From Salimicrobium halophilum (lineage in GTDB: Bacteria > Bacillota > Bacilli > Bacillales > Halobacillaceae): a DNA stretch of 64,000 bases. The stretch's first letter is position 1, and each line of letters begins with the position of its first letter. The translations under genes were made by a program, and so were the position numbers. Location of the stretch: positions 18,629 through 82,628 of the forward strand of contig NZ_FNEV01000003.1 in NCBI RefSeq assembly GCF_900100295.1, in the 5' to 3' direction. Positions 52,261 through 62,039 of the stretch are shown in pieces. The notes under the pieces are model-generated. The model was not told the DNA's origin and ran no database searches. It saw only the letters and a list, made by a program, of their open reading frames with translations.

Positions 52261-53468
52261 TCAGCCCCTGGAAAGCAATTCGTTATCGCTCTTTCCAAAG
52301 AACAATGCATGTATCCAGTCGCTTCCTTCCCTGGCGGCGCCCTGATTTAATAGAAGGGGAACACAGTACAGGGAGACTTGTGGATGAATTGAAAAAGGAA
52401 GGGTACGAGCGGGTATTGATCGTCACAGATAAAGGCATTAAAGCAGCAGGTCTCCTCGCCCCATTCGAAGAGGAATTGAACGGTGCAGGAATCGAATACA
52501 TCCGTTACGAGGATACTGTCCCGAACCCGACGGTGATCAATATCCAGGACGCGCTTCATGCATATCGCTACCATCATTGTCAGGCCATCATCGGATTCGG
52601 AGGTGGTTCGGCGATCGACTGTGCCAAAGGAGTAGCTGCCAAAGTGGCTCGACCTGACAAGACGATCGAAGAAATGAAAGGACTATTCCGCGTGAGAAGG
52701 GCGACCCCTATGCTGATTGCGATTCCTACGACGTCAGGAACCGGTAGCGAGGGGACCGCAGCAACGGTCATATCAAATCCGGAAACGTCCGAAAAATATC
52801 CGTTGATCGACCTTTCGCTTATTCCTGACAAAGCCGTACTCGATGTGTCTCTTGTGCTCGATCTTCCCCAACACATCACAGCGATGACCGGTATGGACGC
52901 TCTCACTCACGCCATCGAAGCTTATATCGGTAAAAGTAACACAAAAGAGACAGAGTTGTTGAGCAGGAAAGCGGTTCGGCTCATTTTCGGAAATCTGCTT
53001 ACAACGTATCATCATCCACATGATAAGCAGGCACGTGCGGAGATGCAGAAAGCCGCATATTATGCAGGTCTCGCTTTCACGAAAGCATACGTCGGTTATG
53101 TACATTCAATCGCTCATACATTAGGAGGCTTCTACCGGACTCCACATGGTCTTGCGAATGCTGTGCTATTGCCTCATATCCTAGACTATTACGGCGAATC
53201 AATTCATGTACGGCTCGCAAATCTTGCGGATAGTGCCGGAATCACCACTTCTGGTATGAATACGACCGAAAAAGCGGAGATATTCATCGAAGCGATCCGA
53301 AAGCTGAACCGGGAAATGGAAATCCCGACTCATATCCCGGATATAAAACAGAAAGATATCCCTGACATGGTCCGTCGCTCCATGAAGGAAGCGCATCCGC
53401 TTTATCCTGTACCTGTGTTCATGAATGAGAAAGACATGACCGCCATTTATACCACGGTATCGACATAA
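52257..53468 (+). CDS. Iron-containing alcohol dehydrogenase
   Basis: 403 residues. NAD-binding 'IGFGGGSAIDCAKGVA', and metal ligands in 'GMDALTHAIEAYI', 'VHSIAHTLGGFY' and 'PHGLANAVLLPHIL'. Reduces aldehydes or oxidises alcohols. The pairing with an acyl-CoA ligase suggests fatty alcohol or aldehyde use, but direction and substrate are inferred. Confidence 0.9.
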   Translation: MISPWKAIRYRSFQRTMHVSSRFLPWRRPDLIEGEHSTGRLVDELKKEGYERVLIVTDKGIKAAGLLAPFEEELNGAGIEYIRYEDTVPNPTVINIQDALHAYRYHHCQAIIGFGGGSAIDCAKGVAAKVARPDKTIEEMKGLFRVRRATPMLIAIPTTSGTGSEGTAATVISNPETSEKYPLIDLSLIPDKAVLDVSLVLDLPQHITAMTGMDALTHAIEAYIGKSNTKETELLSRKAVRLIFGNLLTTYHHPHDKQARAEMQKAAYYAGLAFTKAYVGYVHSIAHTLGGFYRTPHGLANAVLLPHILDYYGESIHVRLANLADSAGITTSGMNTTEKAEIFIEAIRKLNREMEIPTHIPDIKQKDIPDMVRRSMKEAHPLYPVPVFMNEKDMTAIYTTVST

Positions 53469-53471
53469 GAA

Positions 53472-53497
53472 AAGCCAGGGCTCAGTCCCTGGCTTTC
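53472..53497. terminator. Bidirectional terminator
   Basis: AAAGCCAGGG/CCCTGGCTTT stem (10 bp, 6-base loop) between the convergent alcohol dehydrogenase and mtlD genes. Confidence 0.8.
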
Positions 53498-53499
53498 TT

Positions 53500-54615
53500 T
53501 CATATTCTCTTCGCCACTGCTTGAATAAGAGGCTCAGAATCATCGAGACCAGTTATTTCTTTCAATGCCCCGACCGGCCCTCTTTCTTCACGTAAAGCTT
53601 TCAACTTTACTGCTTCCTCATCTTCCGGATTTTCATAAGAAAGGGCTGCGATAATCGTATCCACAAGATACTCAGGTTCTCTACCTACTATTTCAAGGTG
53701 GGCGCGTGCCGGCCTTACGAGGCGATCTTCTATTCCCAGTTTCCGGATCGGACCTCGCCCGACTCTCGTTACGAAATCGGACAAGTCCGGGTTTTTGAAA
53801 CGCTCTATGATTTTATCGATATACTTCTCATGGTCATATCGATCGAAGCCATAACGCTCCACCAGTACGTCTCCTGTCTCTTTCAGCGTACTGCGCACAT
53901 GCCGGACGATCGTTTCATCGTCCATCGCTTCCCGGATCGTTTCATATCCCTTCCTCGCTCCTTTATAGGCAGTCGCAGCGTGCCCCGTATTCACACTGAA
54001 GAGTTTCCTCTCTATATAAGGTTCGAGATGATCGACGTACGTGATACCTTCTACTGGCGGTTTTCCCCCTCTTATATCGCCTTCTTCGACAATCCACTCA
54101 AAATAAGGCTCTACACTTACATCCAATAATTTTTCGTTGTGCTGAATCGGTACGATGCGATCGACGGCAGAGTCCGGAAAGTCAGCTTTTTCAAGGACTT
54201 CCTCTTCTGTAAGCTTACTGACTTCTTCTTTTAAAAGGGTGCTTCCGCCGATCATATTTTCACAGGCGATGATCGTCAGCGGTTCTTGTCCTGTACGACC
54301 TTTCAGACCTTCGGCAATTGCAGTAGCGATGAGCGGCAGTACATTGGGACCGACAGCTGTTGTGACGAGATCAGCTTCCTGGACCGCTTCTGTGACTGCA
54401 GCCGAATCCTTAGAACTATCAATCCCTCTTACTCTCGTTACCTTAAGCTTCTCGTCGCTTCCCGCGTAGTGCACCGTATATTCCTTCTCGTCATTCAGAG
54501 CTTCAATGATTTCGGCGTTCACATCCACGAATGTCGTGCTGTACCCCGATTTATAGAGAAGTTCTCCGATAAAGCCTCTACCTATATTGCCCGCTCCAAA
54601 GTGAACAGCCTTCAT
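53500..54615 (-). CDS. mtlD: Mannitol-1-phosphate 5-dehydrogenase
   Basis: 371 residues. The N-terminal NAD motif 'AVHFGAGNIGRGFIGELL' is characteristic of MtlD. 'NTGHAATAYKGARKGYETI' is the conserved C-terminal substrate segment. Oxidises mannitol-1-P to fructose-6-P. It directly adjoins mtlF (no gap) and ends the mtl operon. Confidence 0.96.
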   Translation of the reverse strand: MKAVHFGAGNIGRGFIGELLYKSGYSTTFVDVNAEIIEALNDEKEYTVHYAGSDEKLKVTRVRGIDSSKDSAAVTEAVQEADLVTTAVGPNVLPLIATAIAEGLKGRTGQEPLTIIACENMIGGSTLLKEEVSKLTEEEVLEKADFPDSAVDRIVPIQHNEKLLDVSVEPYFEWIVEEGDIRGGKPPVEGITYVDHLEPYIERKLFSVNTGHAATAYKGARKGYETIREAMDDETIVRHVRSTLKETGDVLVERYGFDRYDHEKYIDKIIERFKNPDLSDFVTRVGRGPIRKLGIEDRLVRPARAHLEIVGREPEYLVDTIIAALSYENPEDEEAVKLKALREERGPVGALKEITGLDDSEPLIQAVAKRI

Positions 54616-55050
54616 CTACTCCACCTCGTTGAAAATGTCGATGATTTCATCTTTAGAGGAAGCGTTCAAAATACGGTCTATATTCTCTTCCTCAGAGCAG
54701 ACGATTGCAATTTTCGAAAGAATATCAAGGTGCTCATTGCCTTTCCCGGCGATTCCGATAATGAGTTTAACGATATTACCATCTCCGAAATCCACGCCAT
54801 CGGGAGCTGTGATAATAGAGATCCCTGTTTCTTTCACCGCCTTCTTCGCGTCTTCGGTGCCATGAGGGATAGCTACGTAGTTCCCCATATATGTGGAAGT
54901 GATTTCTTCCCGCTCCATCATCGTATCGATATAGGCTTCCTCGATGTATCCCTGCTCAAGGAGAATTCCTCCTACCTCGCGAATGGCTTCTTCTTTTGAT
55001 GCAATACTTTCGTTCAAACGGATATTCTCTGGTGTCAGTACGTTACTCAT
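54616..55050 (-). CDS. mtlF: Mannitol PTS enzyme IIA
   Basis: About 144 residues from the ATG at 55050, 9 bases from GGAG. Phospho-His63 in 'GNYVAIPHGTEDAKK'. Passes phosphate from HPr to MtlA. Overlaps the end of mtlR. Confidence 0.94.
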   Translation of the reverse strand: MSNVLTPENIRLNESIASKEEAIREVGGILLEQGYIEEAYIDTMMEREEITSTYMGNYVAIPHGTEDAKKAVKETGISIITAPDGVDFGDGNIVKLIIGIAGKGNEHLDILSKIAIVCSEEENIDRILNASSKDEIIDIFNEVE

Positions 55051-57151
55051 GATCATCGTCTCCTTTTATTTTTGTTTTGAAAAATTGGTGCAGACGCCTG
55101 GAAAAATAGCGTTCCATTGTTTCTTCATCTTTCGATTGGAGCGCCTCGGTACACGCTTCTTCCTCCACTAGCAGAGAGCTGAGAAAGCTCAATGTCTCCA
55201 GGGACTCTTCCGGAGGTTCAAGCGGTGTCAGCATTAATAGGATCGTATCCACCTCCATCATCCCTCCATCCATACCGCCAAGATTCACCGGGGTTTCTAG
55301 CAGATGGACCGTGAACGAAATGTGTTCGACACGCTCGATTCTCGTGTGGAACAGAGCGACGGAAGACCCGGGGATCCCGAGCCCCCCTATCTTTTCCCTT
55401 TCAAGCAATCGATGGACAATCCGGGGTTCATACGGAACGATATCGTTTGCCGCCAGTTCTCCGATGATCTGATGAAGGAACTCATTGGAATCTTGTCCAC
55501 TCGCCTTCGTAACGATGAATCCGTCCAGAATTTCGGCTATGGCATCGACATAATTACGTGTGTTTTCCACAGATTTCCGTAGAGCATTCCATGTGAGTTC
55601 TTCCTGAATTTCTTCTTTGTTTTCCTGTTTTTTCTCCAATTGAGAGGATACCTGCACTTTGCGGATGGCCGATGCTATTTTCTGTGAATCTTTCTCTTGA
55701 AGTATAGGGTTGACCAGCACATAATCTTCGGAATCAGTGAGCGGAACTGTGGAAATCACCAGATCATATTCTTTCAAATTTTTTTGTTTCAGATCGAAGA
55801 GCGACCCATGATCAATCGATTCGATGGCGGAAAATTGCTGGGACAGTTTTGCTGATAGAATCTTCGCAGTCCCTACCCCGCTGGAGCAGACGACTAGTGT
55901 TTTCACCGGCTTCCTGTCCTCCATGTTGATAATCGCCGAAGCGAAGTGCATGACGAGATAAGCCACTTCATCTTTCGGAAACCTCACGTCCGGAAACACA
56001 TGTTTGATTCCGTCTTCTAGTAATCGGAATAACTCAGGGTAGTCACTCTCCAGCTGGTCGGTGAACGGGTTAACAATCTCCATGTTCTGCTGCAACCGGT
56101 AGATACTCGGCTTCAAATGTACAACCAGATCGTTCAACAAACGGTTTGACCGATGAAAATCATAACTCATCCGCTTCGTCATGAACTCGATCAGCTGTTT
56201 CGCTTTGAATGCTGTACTGAGACTCGATTCTTCGAGCCAGTAGTCTTTGTCGAATCTGGCCTTGGCTCCCATCAGATGCCCCGTAATATAAGCTACTTCC
56301 GCTTCAGGAATTACAAGATCAAGGTTTCTTTCCAACTTTTCTCTGAGAGAAACAGCTGAAGTGAATTCTTTCATCCTCTTCATCTGATTCAGATACTCTT
56401 CATCGATTTGGATCGTTTCTTTCTGGCGTATTCTTTCGACGGCAAGAGCCAGATGGATGACGAGACCGATATATGCGTCATCCGAAAAATCATAGGAAAG
56501 TGTTGTTCTCACTTCACGCACAGCTTCTTCGATCTTAGCCAAACCTTCAATATTGACCAGCCCGAGGAGTTGCTGAGCTATTTCGTTGATGACGACTCCG
56601 GCAGAAGCCTGATTACCGAGAAGGGTCAGAAAATCGATTTCATCCATATGACTCATGATCAAGTGACTCATCGCTTCTCTTATACGTTTTTCGTCTCCGA
56701 TGATTTCTACTCCGTAGCCACGCTTACGGACCAGCTCGAGATCGAAATTCTTCACGTGTTCTTCGACCTTATCCAGATCATTACTTATCGTCACTACCGT
56801 CACGTTCAACTCCGAAGCGAGACCCACAAGCTTGAGAGGCTCTCTTGTCTCAAGCAACTTCGAAAGCAACAGGAGCTGCCTTTCATCAGAAGTATAATCC
56901 ACAAACGATTGACCCAGGATTTCTCTTTTCATCTCTTCTTTCTGTCCGACTTCTCCTTCAAGAAAAAGAAGAGAGTGATCCGTACGTTCAATACGCAGCT
57001 CAGAGGCCTGAAGAACACTGTCGAGTCCTTTCAAATCACGGTGGATCGTACGAGTACTGACGTCAAGGTGTTCGGCCAGATCTTTGATGGTCATTTCTTC
57101 TCCCTCAAGCAGAAGTTCGAGAATCTTCCTTTCACGACCTGTAACGTACAA
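55043..57151 (-). CDS. mtlR: MtlR, PTS-controlled activator of the mannitol operon
   Basis: 702 residues. N-terminal HTH ('MTIKDLAEHLDVSTRTIHRD') and Mga-like HTH, two PRDs (about 190-400), a IIB-Gat-like domain with Cys in 'TLVVCSSGVGTAKIL', and a IIA-Mtl-like domain with His in 'VALFHTRIERVEH'. This is the layout of Bacillus MtlR, whose activity depends on phosphorylation of PRD2, the IIB Cys and the IIA His. TTG start behind GGGAGG. Set inside the operon, as in Geobacillus. Confidence 0.94.
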   Translation of the reverse strand: MYVTGRERKILELLLEGEEMTIKDLAEHLDVSTRTIHRDLKGLDSVLQASELRIERTDHSLLFLEGEVGQKEEMKREILGQSFVDYTSDERQLLLLSKLLETREPLKLVGLASELNVTVVTISNDLDKVEEHVKNFDLELVRKRGYGVEIIGDEKRIREAMSHLIMSHMDEIDFLTLLGNQASAGVVINEIAQQLLGLVNIEGLAKIEEAVREVRTTLSYDFSDDAYIGLVIHLALAVERIRQKETIQIDEEYLNQMKRMKEFTSAVSLREKLERNLDLVIPEAEVAYITGHLMGAKARFDKDYWLEESSLSTAFKAKQLIEFMTKRMSYDFHRSNRLLNDLVVHLKPSIYRLQQNMEIVNPFTDQLESDYPELFRLLEDGIKHVFPDVRFPKDEVAYLVMHFASAIINMEDRKPVKTLVVCSSGVGTAKILSAKLSQQFSAIESIDHGSLFDLKQKNLKEYDLVISTVPLTDSEDYVLVNPILQEKDSQKIASAIRKVQVSSQLEKKQENKEEIQEELTWNALRKSVENTRNYVDAIAEILDGFIVTKASGQDSNEFLHQIIGELAANDIVPYEPRIVHRLLEREKIGGLGIPGSSVALFHTRIERVEHISFTVHLLETPVNLGGMDGGMMEVDTILLMLTPLEPPEESLETLSFLSSLLVEEEACTEALQSKDEETMERYFSRRLHQFFKTKIKGDDDHE

Positions 57152-57179
57152 CGGATCACCTCCCTCTCACTTGTTTCTC

Positions 57180-58670
57180 TTATTTACCCGAATGCTTCAG
57201 TTCTTCCACAAGTTCGTCGTATTTCGGACTGTTCAGGAAGTTATCCACAGAAATGTGATGAGCCGAAGGTACCTTTTGCATCGCCCGCTCTGTCAAATCC
57301 TTATGAGTAATGACGATGTCCACATCATCCGGCAAATCGTTGATAGCCTTGTTCGTGACATCAATCGTGATATCTTCTTTCTTGAATTTATTCTTGAGTA
57401 AGGATGCCCCCATAGCACTCGAGCCCATACCTGCGTCACAGGCGAAAATGATCTTATTGATATCTTTCTGATCTACATCCGGAACGTCCCCGGCATTTTC
57501 AGCTGAAGGCTGCTCTTCCTCAGTTCCTTCTTCAGCCTCCGATTCCTCTGAGGTAATAGCAGAAGATAAACTGCTCTTCTTCCCTTTCATATCTTCCATT
57601 TTAGCTGTCGCTTCATTCAAATCACTCTCACCTTTATCTTTGCTGAGTTTAAGAATGATCGAAGCAACAATCAGGGAAGCAATAGTCGAAAGTGTGATCC
57701 CGAGAAGTACACCGAGGTGGTCTCCGCGGGCTGTAAGACCCAGTACGGCAATGACACTACCCGGAGAAGGTGTAGATGTCGCTCCGACACCCATAGCTAC
57801 GTAAGTCGCCGTACCAGTCACACCACCAGCCATCGCTGCCAGGATAAGGCTTGGCTTTGCGAGAATGTAAGGGAAATAAATTTCATGAATACCACCTACA
57901 AAGTGGATAATAGCCGCGCCAGGCGCTGTCTGACGGGATGTGCCACGACCGAAAAATGTATAAGCAAGTAGTACGCCAAGTCCTGGGCCAGGATTCGTTT
58001 CAAGCAGGAACAGAATCGATTTCCCTGTTTCCTGCGCCTGGTCGACTGCCAACGGACTCAAGATTCCGTGGTTTATGGCGTTGTTCAGGAATAGTACTTT
58101 CGCCGGTTCAATGAATAAGTTTACTAACGGCAATAGACCCCAATTGATCATCAGTTCCACTGCAGCTCCGAGAACGGTCGTCAGTCCTGCGATGACCGGA
58201 CCGACCAGGTACAGTCCGACACCTGCGAGAATGGCACCTGCAATACCAGCCGAGAAGTTATTGACCAGCATTTCAAAACCGGACCGTATCTTCCCTTCAA
58301 GTGCCTTATCAATCCATTTGATCGTAACTCCGGCAAGCGGACCGATCAGCATCGCTCCCATAAACATCGGTGTGTCCGGTGCCCCTACAATAACCCCCAT
58401 CGTAGCGATAGCACCAAGCACTCCTCCACGAAGCCCATGAACGAGCCGTCCACCGGTAAAACCGATAAGCAGCGGCAGTAAGTAGGTGATCATCGGACCT
58501 ACCAGAGCAGCCAGATCTTCGTTCGGTAGAAACCCGTCCTCAATAAATAATGCAGTTATGATACCCCAGGCAATGAAAGCCCCGATGTTCGGCATGATCA
58601 TTCCACTCAGGAAGCTGCCGAACCGCTGGACCTTCGCACGGATTCCAGATTTATTCGCTGTTTGTTCCAT
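57180..58670 (-). CDS. mtlA: Mannitol-specific PTS enzyme IICB
   Basis: 496 residues. Membrane IIC domain (about 15-345, 'GSFLSGMIMPNIGAFIAWGI', 'GPGLGVLLAYTFFGRG', 'GGIHEIYFPYIL'). An acidic linker ('EESEAEEGTEEEQPSAEN') leads to a IIB domain with phospho-Cys411 in 'IIFACDAGMGSSAMGA'. The IIA part is separate (mtlF). First gene of mtlA-mtlR-mtlF-mtlD. Confidence 0.96.
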   Translation of the reverse strand: MEQTANKSGIRAKVQRFGSFLSGMIMPNIGAFIAWGIITALFIEDGFLPNEDLAALVGPMITYLLPLLIGFTGGRLVHGLRGGVLGAIATMGVIVGAPDTPMFMGAMLIGPLAGVTIKWIDKALEGKIRSGFEMLVNNFSAGIAGAILAGVGLYLVGPVIAGLTTVLGAAVELMINWGLLPLVNLFIEPAKVLFLNNAINHGILSPLAVDQAQETGKSILFLLETNPGPGLGVLLAYTFFGRGTSRQTAPGAAIIHFVGGIHEIYFPYILAKPSLILAAMAGGVTGTATYVAMGVGATSTPSPGSVIAVLGLTARGDHLGVLLGITLSTIASLIVASIILKLSKDKGESDLNEATAKMEDMKGKKSSLSSAITSEESEAEEGTEEEQPSAENAGDVPDVDQKDINKIIFACDAGMGSSAMGASLLKNKFKKEDITIDVTNKAINDLPDDVDIVITHKDLTERAMQKVPSAHHISVDNFLNSPKYDELVEELKHSGK

Positions 58671-58700
58671 CGTCCATTCCTCCTTGTTGTTGTTACTTTC

Positions 58701-58769
58701 ATAATAAAGCGATTACAGAGGAGGAAACAATATAATCTAAATGCGTGTTTGTCATAAGGGTCATGACAA
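58701..58769 (-). promoter_or_regulatory. mtl promoter with MtlR operator and cre
   Basis: TTGTCA-N9-TGACAA (58749-58769) is a palindrome that agrees with the Bacillus MtlR site (TTGTCA-N9-TGCCAA). Downstream on the minus strand are TTGTTT (58725-58730), an 18-base gap and TATTAT (58701-58706). A weak cre, TGTAATCGCTTTAT (two mismatches), overlaps the -10. The weak -35 fits an activator-dependent promoter. Confidence 0.6.
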
Positions 58770-58792
58770 AAATTTAAAAGGAGGAAGAACGT

Positions 58793-59965
58793 TTATGCTG
58801 AAACGATCTTCCTCTTCATTCCCATGGTGATCCATACACCGATAAGAGCGAGAATAGCCGCGAAATAAAACGTAGCATCAAGGTTCCATATATTCGCGAT
58901 TTCTCCTGAAAAATAAGGACCGATGAAAATACCTATAGCATACAGCGACTGGAACATCCCCATTACTGCCATTCCGTTCCCCTTTTTTCCGAAAAGCGCT
59001 GCTCTTCCAAGAAGCATCGGCAGTACCATCCCCAGCGTAAACCCTACCCCCGCGTGTAACAGCAGTACGAAAATAAGTGAGGAGAAAGGAATGAACACCA
59101 GAAACACAGCTGCTCCCAGGAAACTTGCCCATACAATATGAAAAATGTGTGCTTCTTTTACATGAACATAAGCGAGGCCTAGAGACGTCAACATATGCGG
59201 GATAAAAAAAGCGAAAACGAGCCAGGGGATCATGGACTCGGAATATCCGAGTTCGACGATATATAGCGGAGAAAAACCGAAAATCGTCACAAATAGTATA
59301 GCGTGTCCAATCAAGGAGAGACTTGCTATTCCCCACACTTCTTTCAGTTTCGCAGTTTCTTTGAAGAATTGGACCCACGATTTGGATTCTTCTCTAGGTA
59401 CAGAGATCTCAGGAATCCCTATCAGCAGAGCAGCTCCAACCAAACTGAACAGTGCCGCCATCCAGAAAGGAAATTCCCACCCGAACCAGCTGATCAAGAT
59501 AGAACAGAGGACCATACTTGCAAACTGGGTGAATACGGTCATGAACTGCATCGTACTCATGGCCTGCGTACTTTTGAAAGGCGGAAAGTACTGGCCGTAC
59601 ATAATCGTGGCCATAACCCACATCGATGCAGTCACCCCAGCCAGAAGCCTACCGATCAACACAACGGTGAACACTTCGGATAAGGCAAGCATTACGCCAC
59701 TGATCGTTGCAGCGATAAACCCAATGACGAGCCATTTTTTCTTCGTTCCGCCAAGCCATTCCAGAAACACGCCGAGTGGCCACCTCAGCAGTATTTGGGT
59801 AATCCCATATGCTCCTAAAATGATACCGATTTGTGAATAAACAAGACCGATCCGTTCTAGGTAAACACTGAAGGTCGGAACATATATGTATGTGGCAAAC
59901 CAGAAACAGAAAATAGCAGCCAGAAAAGCTGTATGCTGCACACGTGTTAAGTAATTATTCTTCAT
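58793..59965 (-). CDS. MFS transporter
   Basis: 390 residues with 12 predicted helices and the MFS loop motif 'RWPLGVFLEWLGGTKKKW' between helices 2 and 3. Drug or sugar efflux-type, substrate unknown. It lies just upstream of the mtl promoter region on the same strand. Confidence 0.85.
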   Translation of the reverse strand: MKNNYLTRVQHTAFLAAIFCFWFATYIYVPTFSVYLERIGLVYSQIGIILGAYGITQILLRWPLGVFLEWLGGTKKKWLVIGFIAATISGVMLALSEVFTVVLIGRLLAGVTASMWVMATIMYGQYFPPFKSTQAMSTMQFMTVFTQFASMVLCSILISWFGWEFPFWMAALFSLVGAALLIGIPEISVPREESKSWVQFFKETAKLKEVWGIASLSLIGHAILFVTIFGFSPLYIVELGYSESMIPWLVFAFFIPHMLTSLGLAYVHVKEAHIFHIVWASFLGAAVFLVFIPFSSLIFVLLLHAGVGFTLGMVLPMLLGRAALFGKKGNGMAVMGMFQSLYAIGIFIGPYFSGEIANIWNLDATFYFAAILALIGVWITMGMKRKIVSA

Positions 59966-59979
59966 ATTTTACCTCCATC

Positions 59980-60010
59980 AAAAAATAGCCTCTCCTGAAA
60001 GAGAGACTAT
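59980..60010 (-). terminator. Terminator of the DUF1232 gene
   Basis: ATAGTCTCTC/GAGAGGCTAT on the minus strand (6-base loop), then five or more Ts. Confidence 0.8.
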
Positions 60011-60029
60011 CCCCACTATATCACAAGGT

Positions 60030-60464
60030 TCACTGAATAATCTCAGGATCTTCAGCGTCCCCCTCGTTCTTTTCTTTCCAATCTCTGAAAGCCATCAGAT
60101 CATCATTGATCGTCCTCATTGTATACCCGAGAAGAGCCAGGTCGTCCACGTAACCGAGAGGCAGAAAGTCAGGCCATGCATCGACAGGGGTTACGAAATA
60201 GAGAAGTGTAACGACGACCATAATTATCGTTTTATTGGAAACGTCTCTATATTCCCCGCGTTTATAAGCTCTCAGTAGAGAAGCCAGCAACTTCACTTTT
60301 CCGACAGCTCCCTGCAGGTATCCTTCATTCTTTTCCGCTTTCTCGTCCGCCAGTTGAAACAATTCTTTCATTTTCTTCGGATTGGACATATATTCTTTCA
60401 CCGTACTTCTGTTCTTTTCCATGAAATCTGTGTACAGCTTTTTCGGATCGAATTTTCGCTTCAT
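60030..60464 (-). CDS. DUF1232 (YkvA-like) protein
   Basis: About 144 residues from the ATG at 60464, 8 bases after AAGGAG. It carries the DUF1232 mark 'FVTPVDAWPDFLPLGYVDDL' after a membrane-contacting helix. Function unknown. Found widely in bacteria with roles in membrane stress suspected. Confidence 0.8.
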   Translation of the reverse strand: MKRKFDPKKLYTDFMEKNRSTVKEYMSNPKKMKELFQLADEKAEKNEGYLQGAVGKVKLLASLLRAYKRGEYRDVSNKTIIMVVVTLLYFVTPVDAWPDFLPLGYVDDLALLGYTMRTINDDLMAFRDWKEKNEGDAEDPEIIQ

Positions 60465-60612
60465 CTCATCCACTCCTTCTACTGCAGGTATTTCCCCACC
60501 CATGATCAGCTAAACGTGACGACATATTTCCCGGGAAATATACAGAAATAGAAATTGCTATTCCTATCTGAGAATTATAAAATTATATCAACTGATAGAA
60601 AGGAGTGTTTTC

Positions 60613-61536
60613 ATGATGAATGCCATTTCTATGTTCCGGACAGGCTTCACTCTACTAAGGCTGATTGCCGTTCTGTTTTCAAGCTTCGCAGCTATCATCA
60701 CCACGATGCTACCCCTTTACTTGTACTACTCTTTTCCTCTTTCCGACTTGCTGCGCATACTGAGTCTGCTCCTCTTAGGTACTATTTTGATCCACGGGTT
60801 CCTGACCCACGTACTTAATGACTATATGGACAGCATATCGGGTACCGATACGCATAGTCCCGGCATTCTATCCGGCGGAAGCGGTGTTGTTCGAAGCGGT
60901 CAAATGACGACGGACACGCTCAGGAGTATCGGAAGAGTTTCCATTGCAGCCGTTCTTATCTCTATTCTGGCCTTCCTGATTCTCGGATATGTGAAAATAG
61001 CTGTTCTGCTTGCTATCGGCTTATACTCGGCAGTAGCCTATTCGCTTCCTTCTCTTCGCTTCAGTTACTACCCCTTGCTCGGAGAATGGGTCGCCACGTT
61101 CCCCGCCGTGTACTTCATCGGTCTTGGAGGTGTTTGGCTTTTAATGGACCAGCCGCCAGTGTGGGCCGTGCAGAATGCTATGATCGTTTCCATCTTTTGT
61201 CTGGCATGGATCATGGTCCATCATATCCCTGATCGCTACGCCGACGAACAAGCCACTCCTGCCAAAGTGACGAGCGTCGTTTGGATGAAGAGGACTTTCG
61301 GAGATACATACAGTCGATTCCCGGCTATCCTGTATTTCGCTATGGCCGCTTCTTTAGCGTTGTGGCTCGGCACCGAACGGATGACGGCTGCTCTCGGGAT
61401 TCTTATCCTCTCCATCGTTTCCATCCTGATCGTCATCAATCTGAAAATCGAAGATCCTGAGCAAGTATCCAATGGCGAAAAGCAATTGCTGATTCTAACG
61501 ATGGTTGCCGCCATCTGGCTCGGTATTTTCATATAA
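60613..61536 (+). CDS. UbiA-family prenyltransferase
   Basis: 307 residues, about 8 to 9 helices. The two Asp-rich motifs that bind prenyl diphosphate via Mg are present: 'NDYMDSISGTDTHS' and 'DRYADEQATPA'. It could act in menaquinone, heme O or lipid biosynthesis. The aromatic acceptor is not evident. SD AAAGGAG, single gene with its own terminator. Confidence 0.82.
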   Translation: MMNAISMFRTGFTLLRLIAVLFSSFAAIITTMLPLYLYYSFPLSDLLRILSLLLLGTILIHGFLTHVLNDYMDSISGTDTHSPGILSGGSGVVRSGQMTTDTLRSIGRVSIAAVLISILAFLILGYVKIAVLLAIGLYSAVAYSLPSLRFSYYPLLGEWVATFPAVYFIGLGGVWLLMDQPPVWAVQNAMIVSIFCLAWIMVHHIPDRYADEQATPAKVTSVVWMKRTFGDTYSRFPAILYFAMAASLALWLGTERMTAALGILILSIVSILIVINLKIEDPEQVSNGEKQLLILTMVAAIWLGIFI

Positions 61537-61571
61537 GAAGGTTCCGGTGAATCATCACCGGAACCTTCTTA
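61534..61571. terminator. Bidirectional terminator
   Basis: 17-bp perfect stem TAAGAAGGTTCCGGTGA/TCACCGGAACCTTCTTA, 4-base loop, between the convergent UbiA gene and the 152-residue protein gene. Confidence 0.85.
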
Positions 61572-62027
61572 CATTCTATCTTTCACTTCTTCCACGATGG
61601 ATTGTCTCCACTCTTCTTTCTGTGATTCATACTGCTGTTTCAAAACGGCTGCTTCATCCGTTTTCCCTTCCTCCTGCAGCTGCTGGTGCAACGTTTCAAA
61701 AGTTTGATCCGTATTCTCCTCAAGCTCTTTCGCTGCTGATCTGTATTTCTGATAAAGTTCCATGTAAGAGGTATCGCCGTTCAAATCCTCCATCGCCTGC
61801 TTCTCCAGACTACTGATTCTGGATTCCGCTTCGGACATCAGAGCCTCATAGTCTTCTTTGACGTTCTTAGATTCTTCTCCTTCTTCAAGCTGGTAAGGGG
61901 ACGCAGTGATTTCCTCGACCTTATCATCTTTTATTTCGGATTCCGCGGTGAACCAGGAGTAGGTCATCACCCCTCCACCAATGAGAAGCGTCAGTAAAAA
62001 TCCGATAATCATGTATTTAGCGTTCAT
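61569..62027 (-). CDS. Membrane-anchored coiled-coil protein
   Basis: 152 residues. An N-terminal helix (MNAKYMIIGFLLTLLIGGGV) leads to an extracellular, Glu/Gln-rich coiled coil ('DYEALMSEAESRISSLEKQA', 'TFETLHQQLQEEGKTDEAAV'). Family unknown. It follows the 498-residue secreted protein by 12 bases, so it is probably part of the same operon. Confidence 0.7.
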   Translation of the reverse strand: MNAKYMIIGFLLTLLIGGGVMTYSWFTAESEIKDDKVEEITASPYQLEEGEESKNVKEDYEALMSEAESRISSLEKQAMEDLNGDTSYMELYQKYRSAAKELEENTDQTFETLHQQLQEEGKTDEAAVLKQQYESQKEEWRQSIVEEVKDRM

Positions 62028-62039
62028 ATCATCTTCCTA

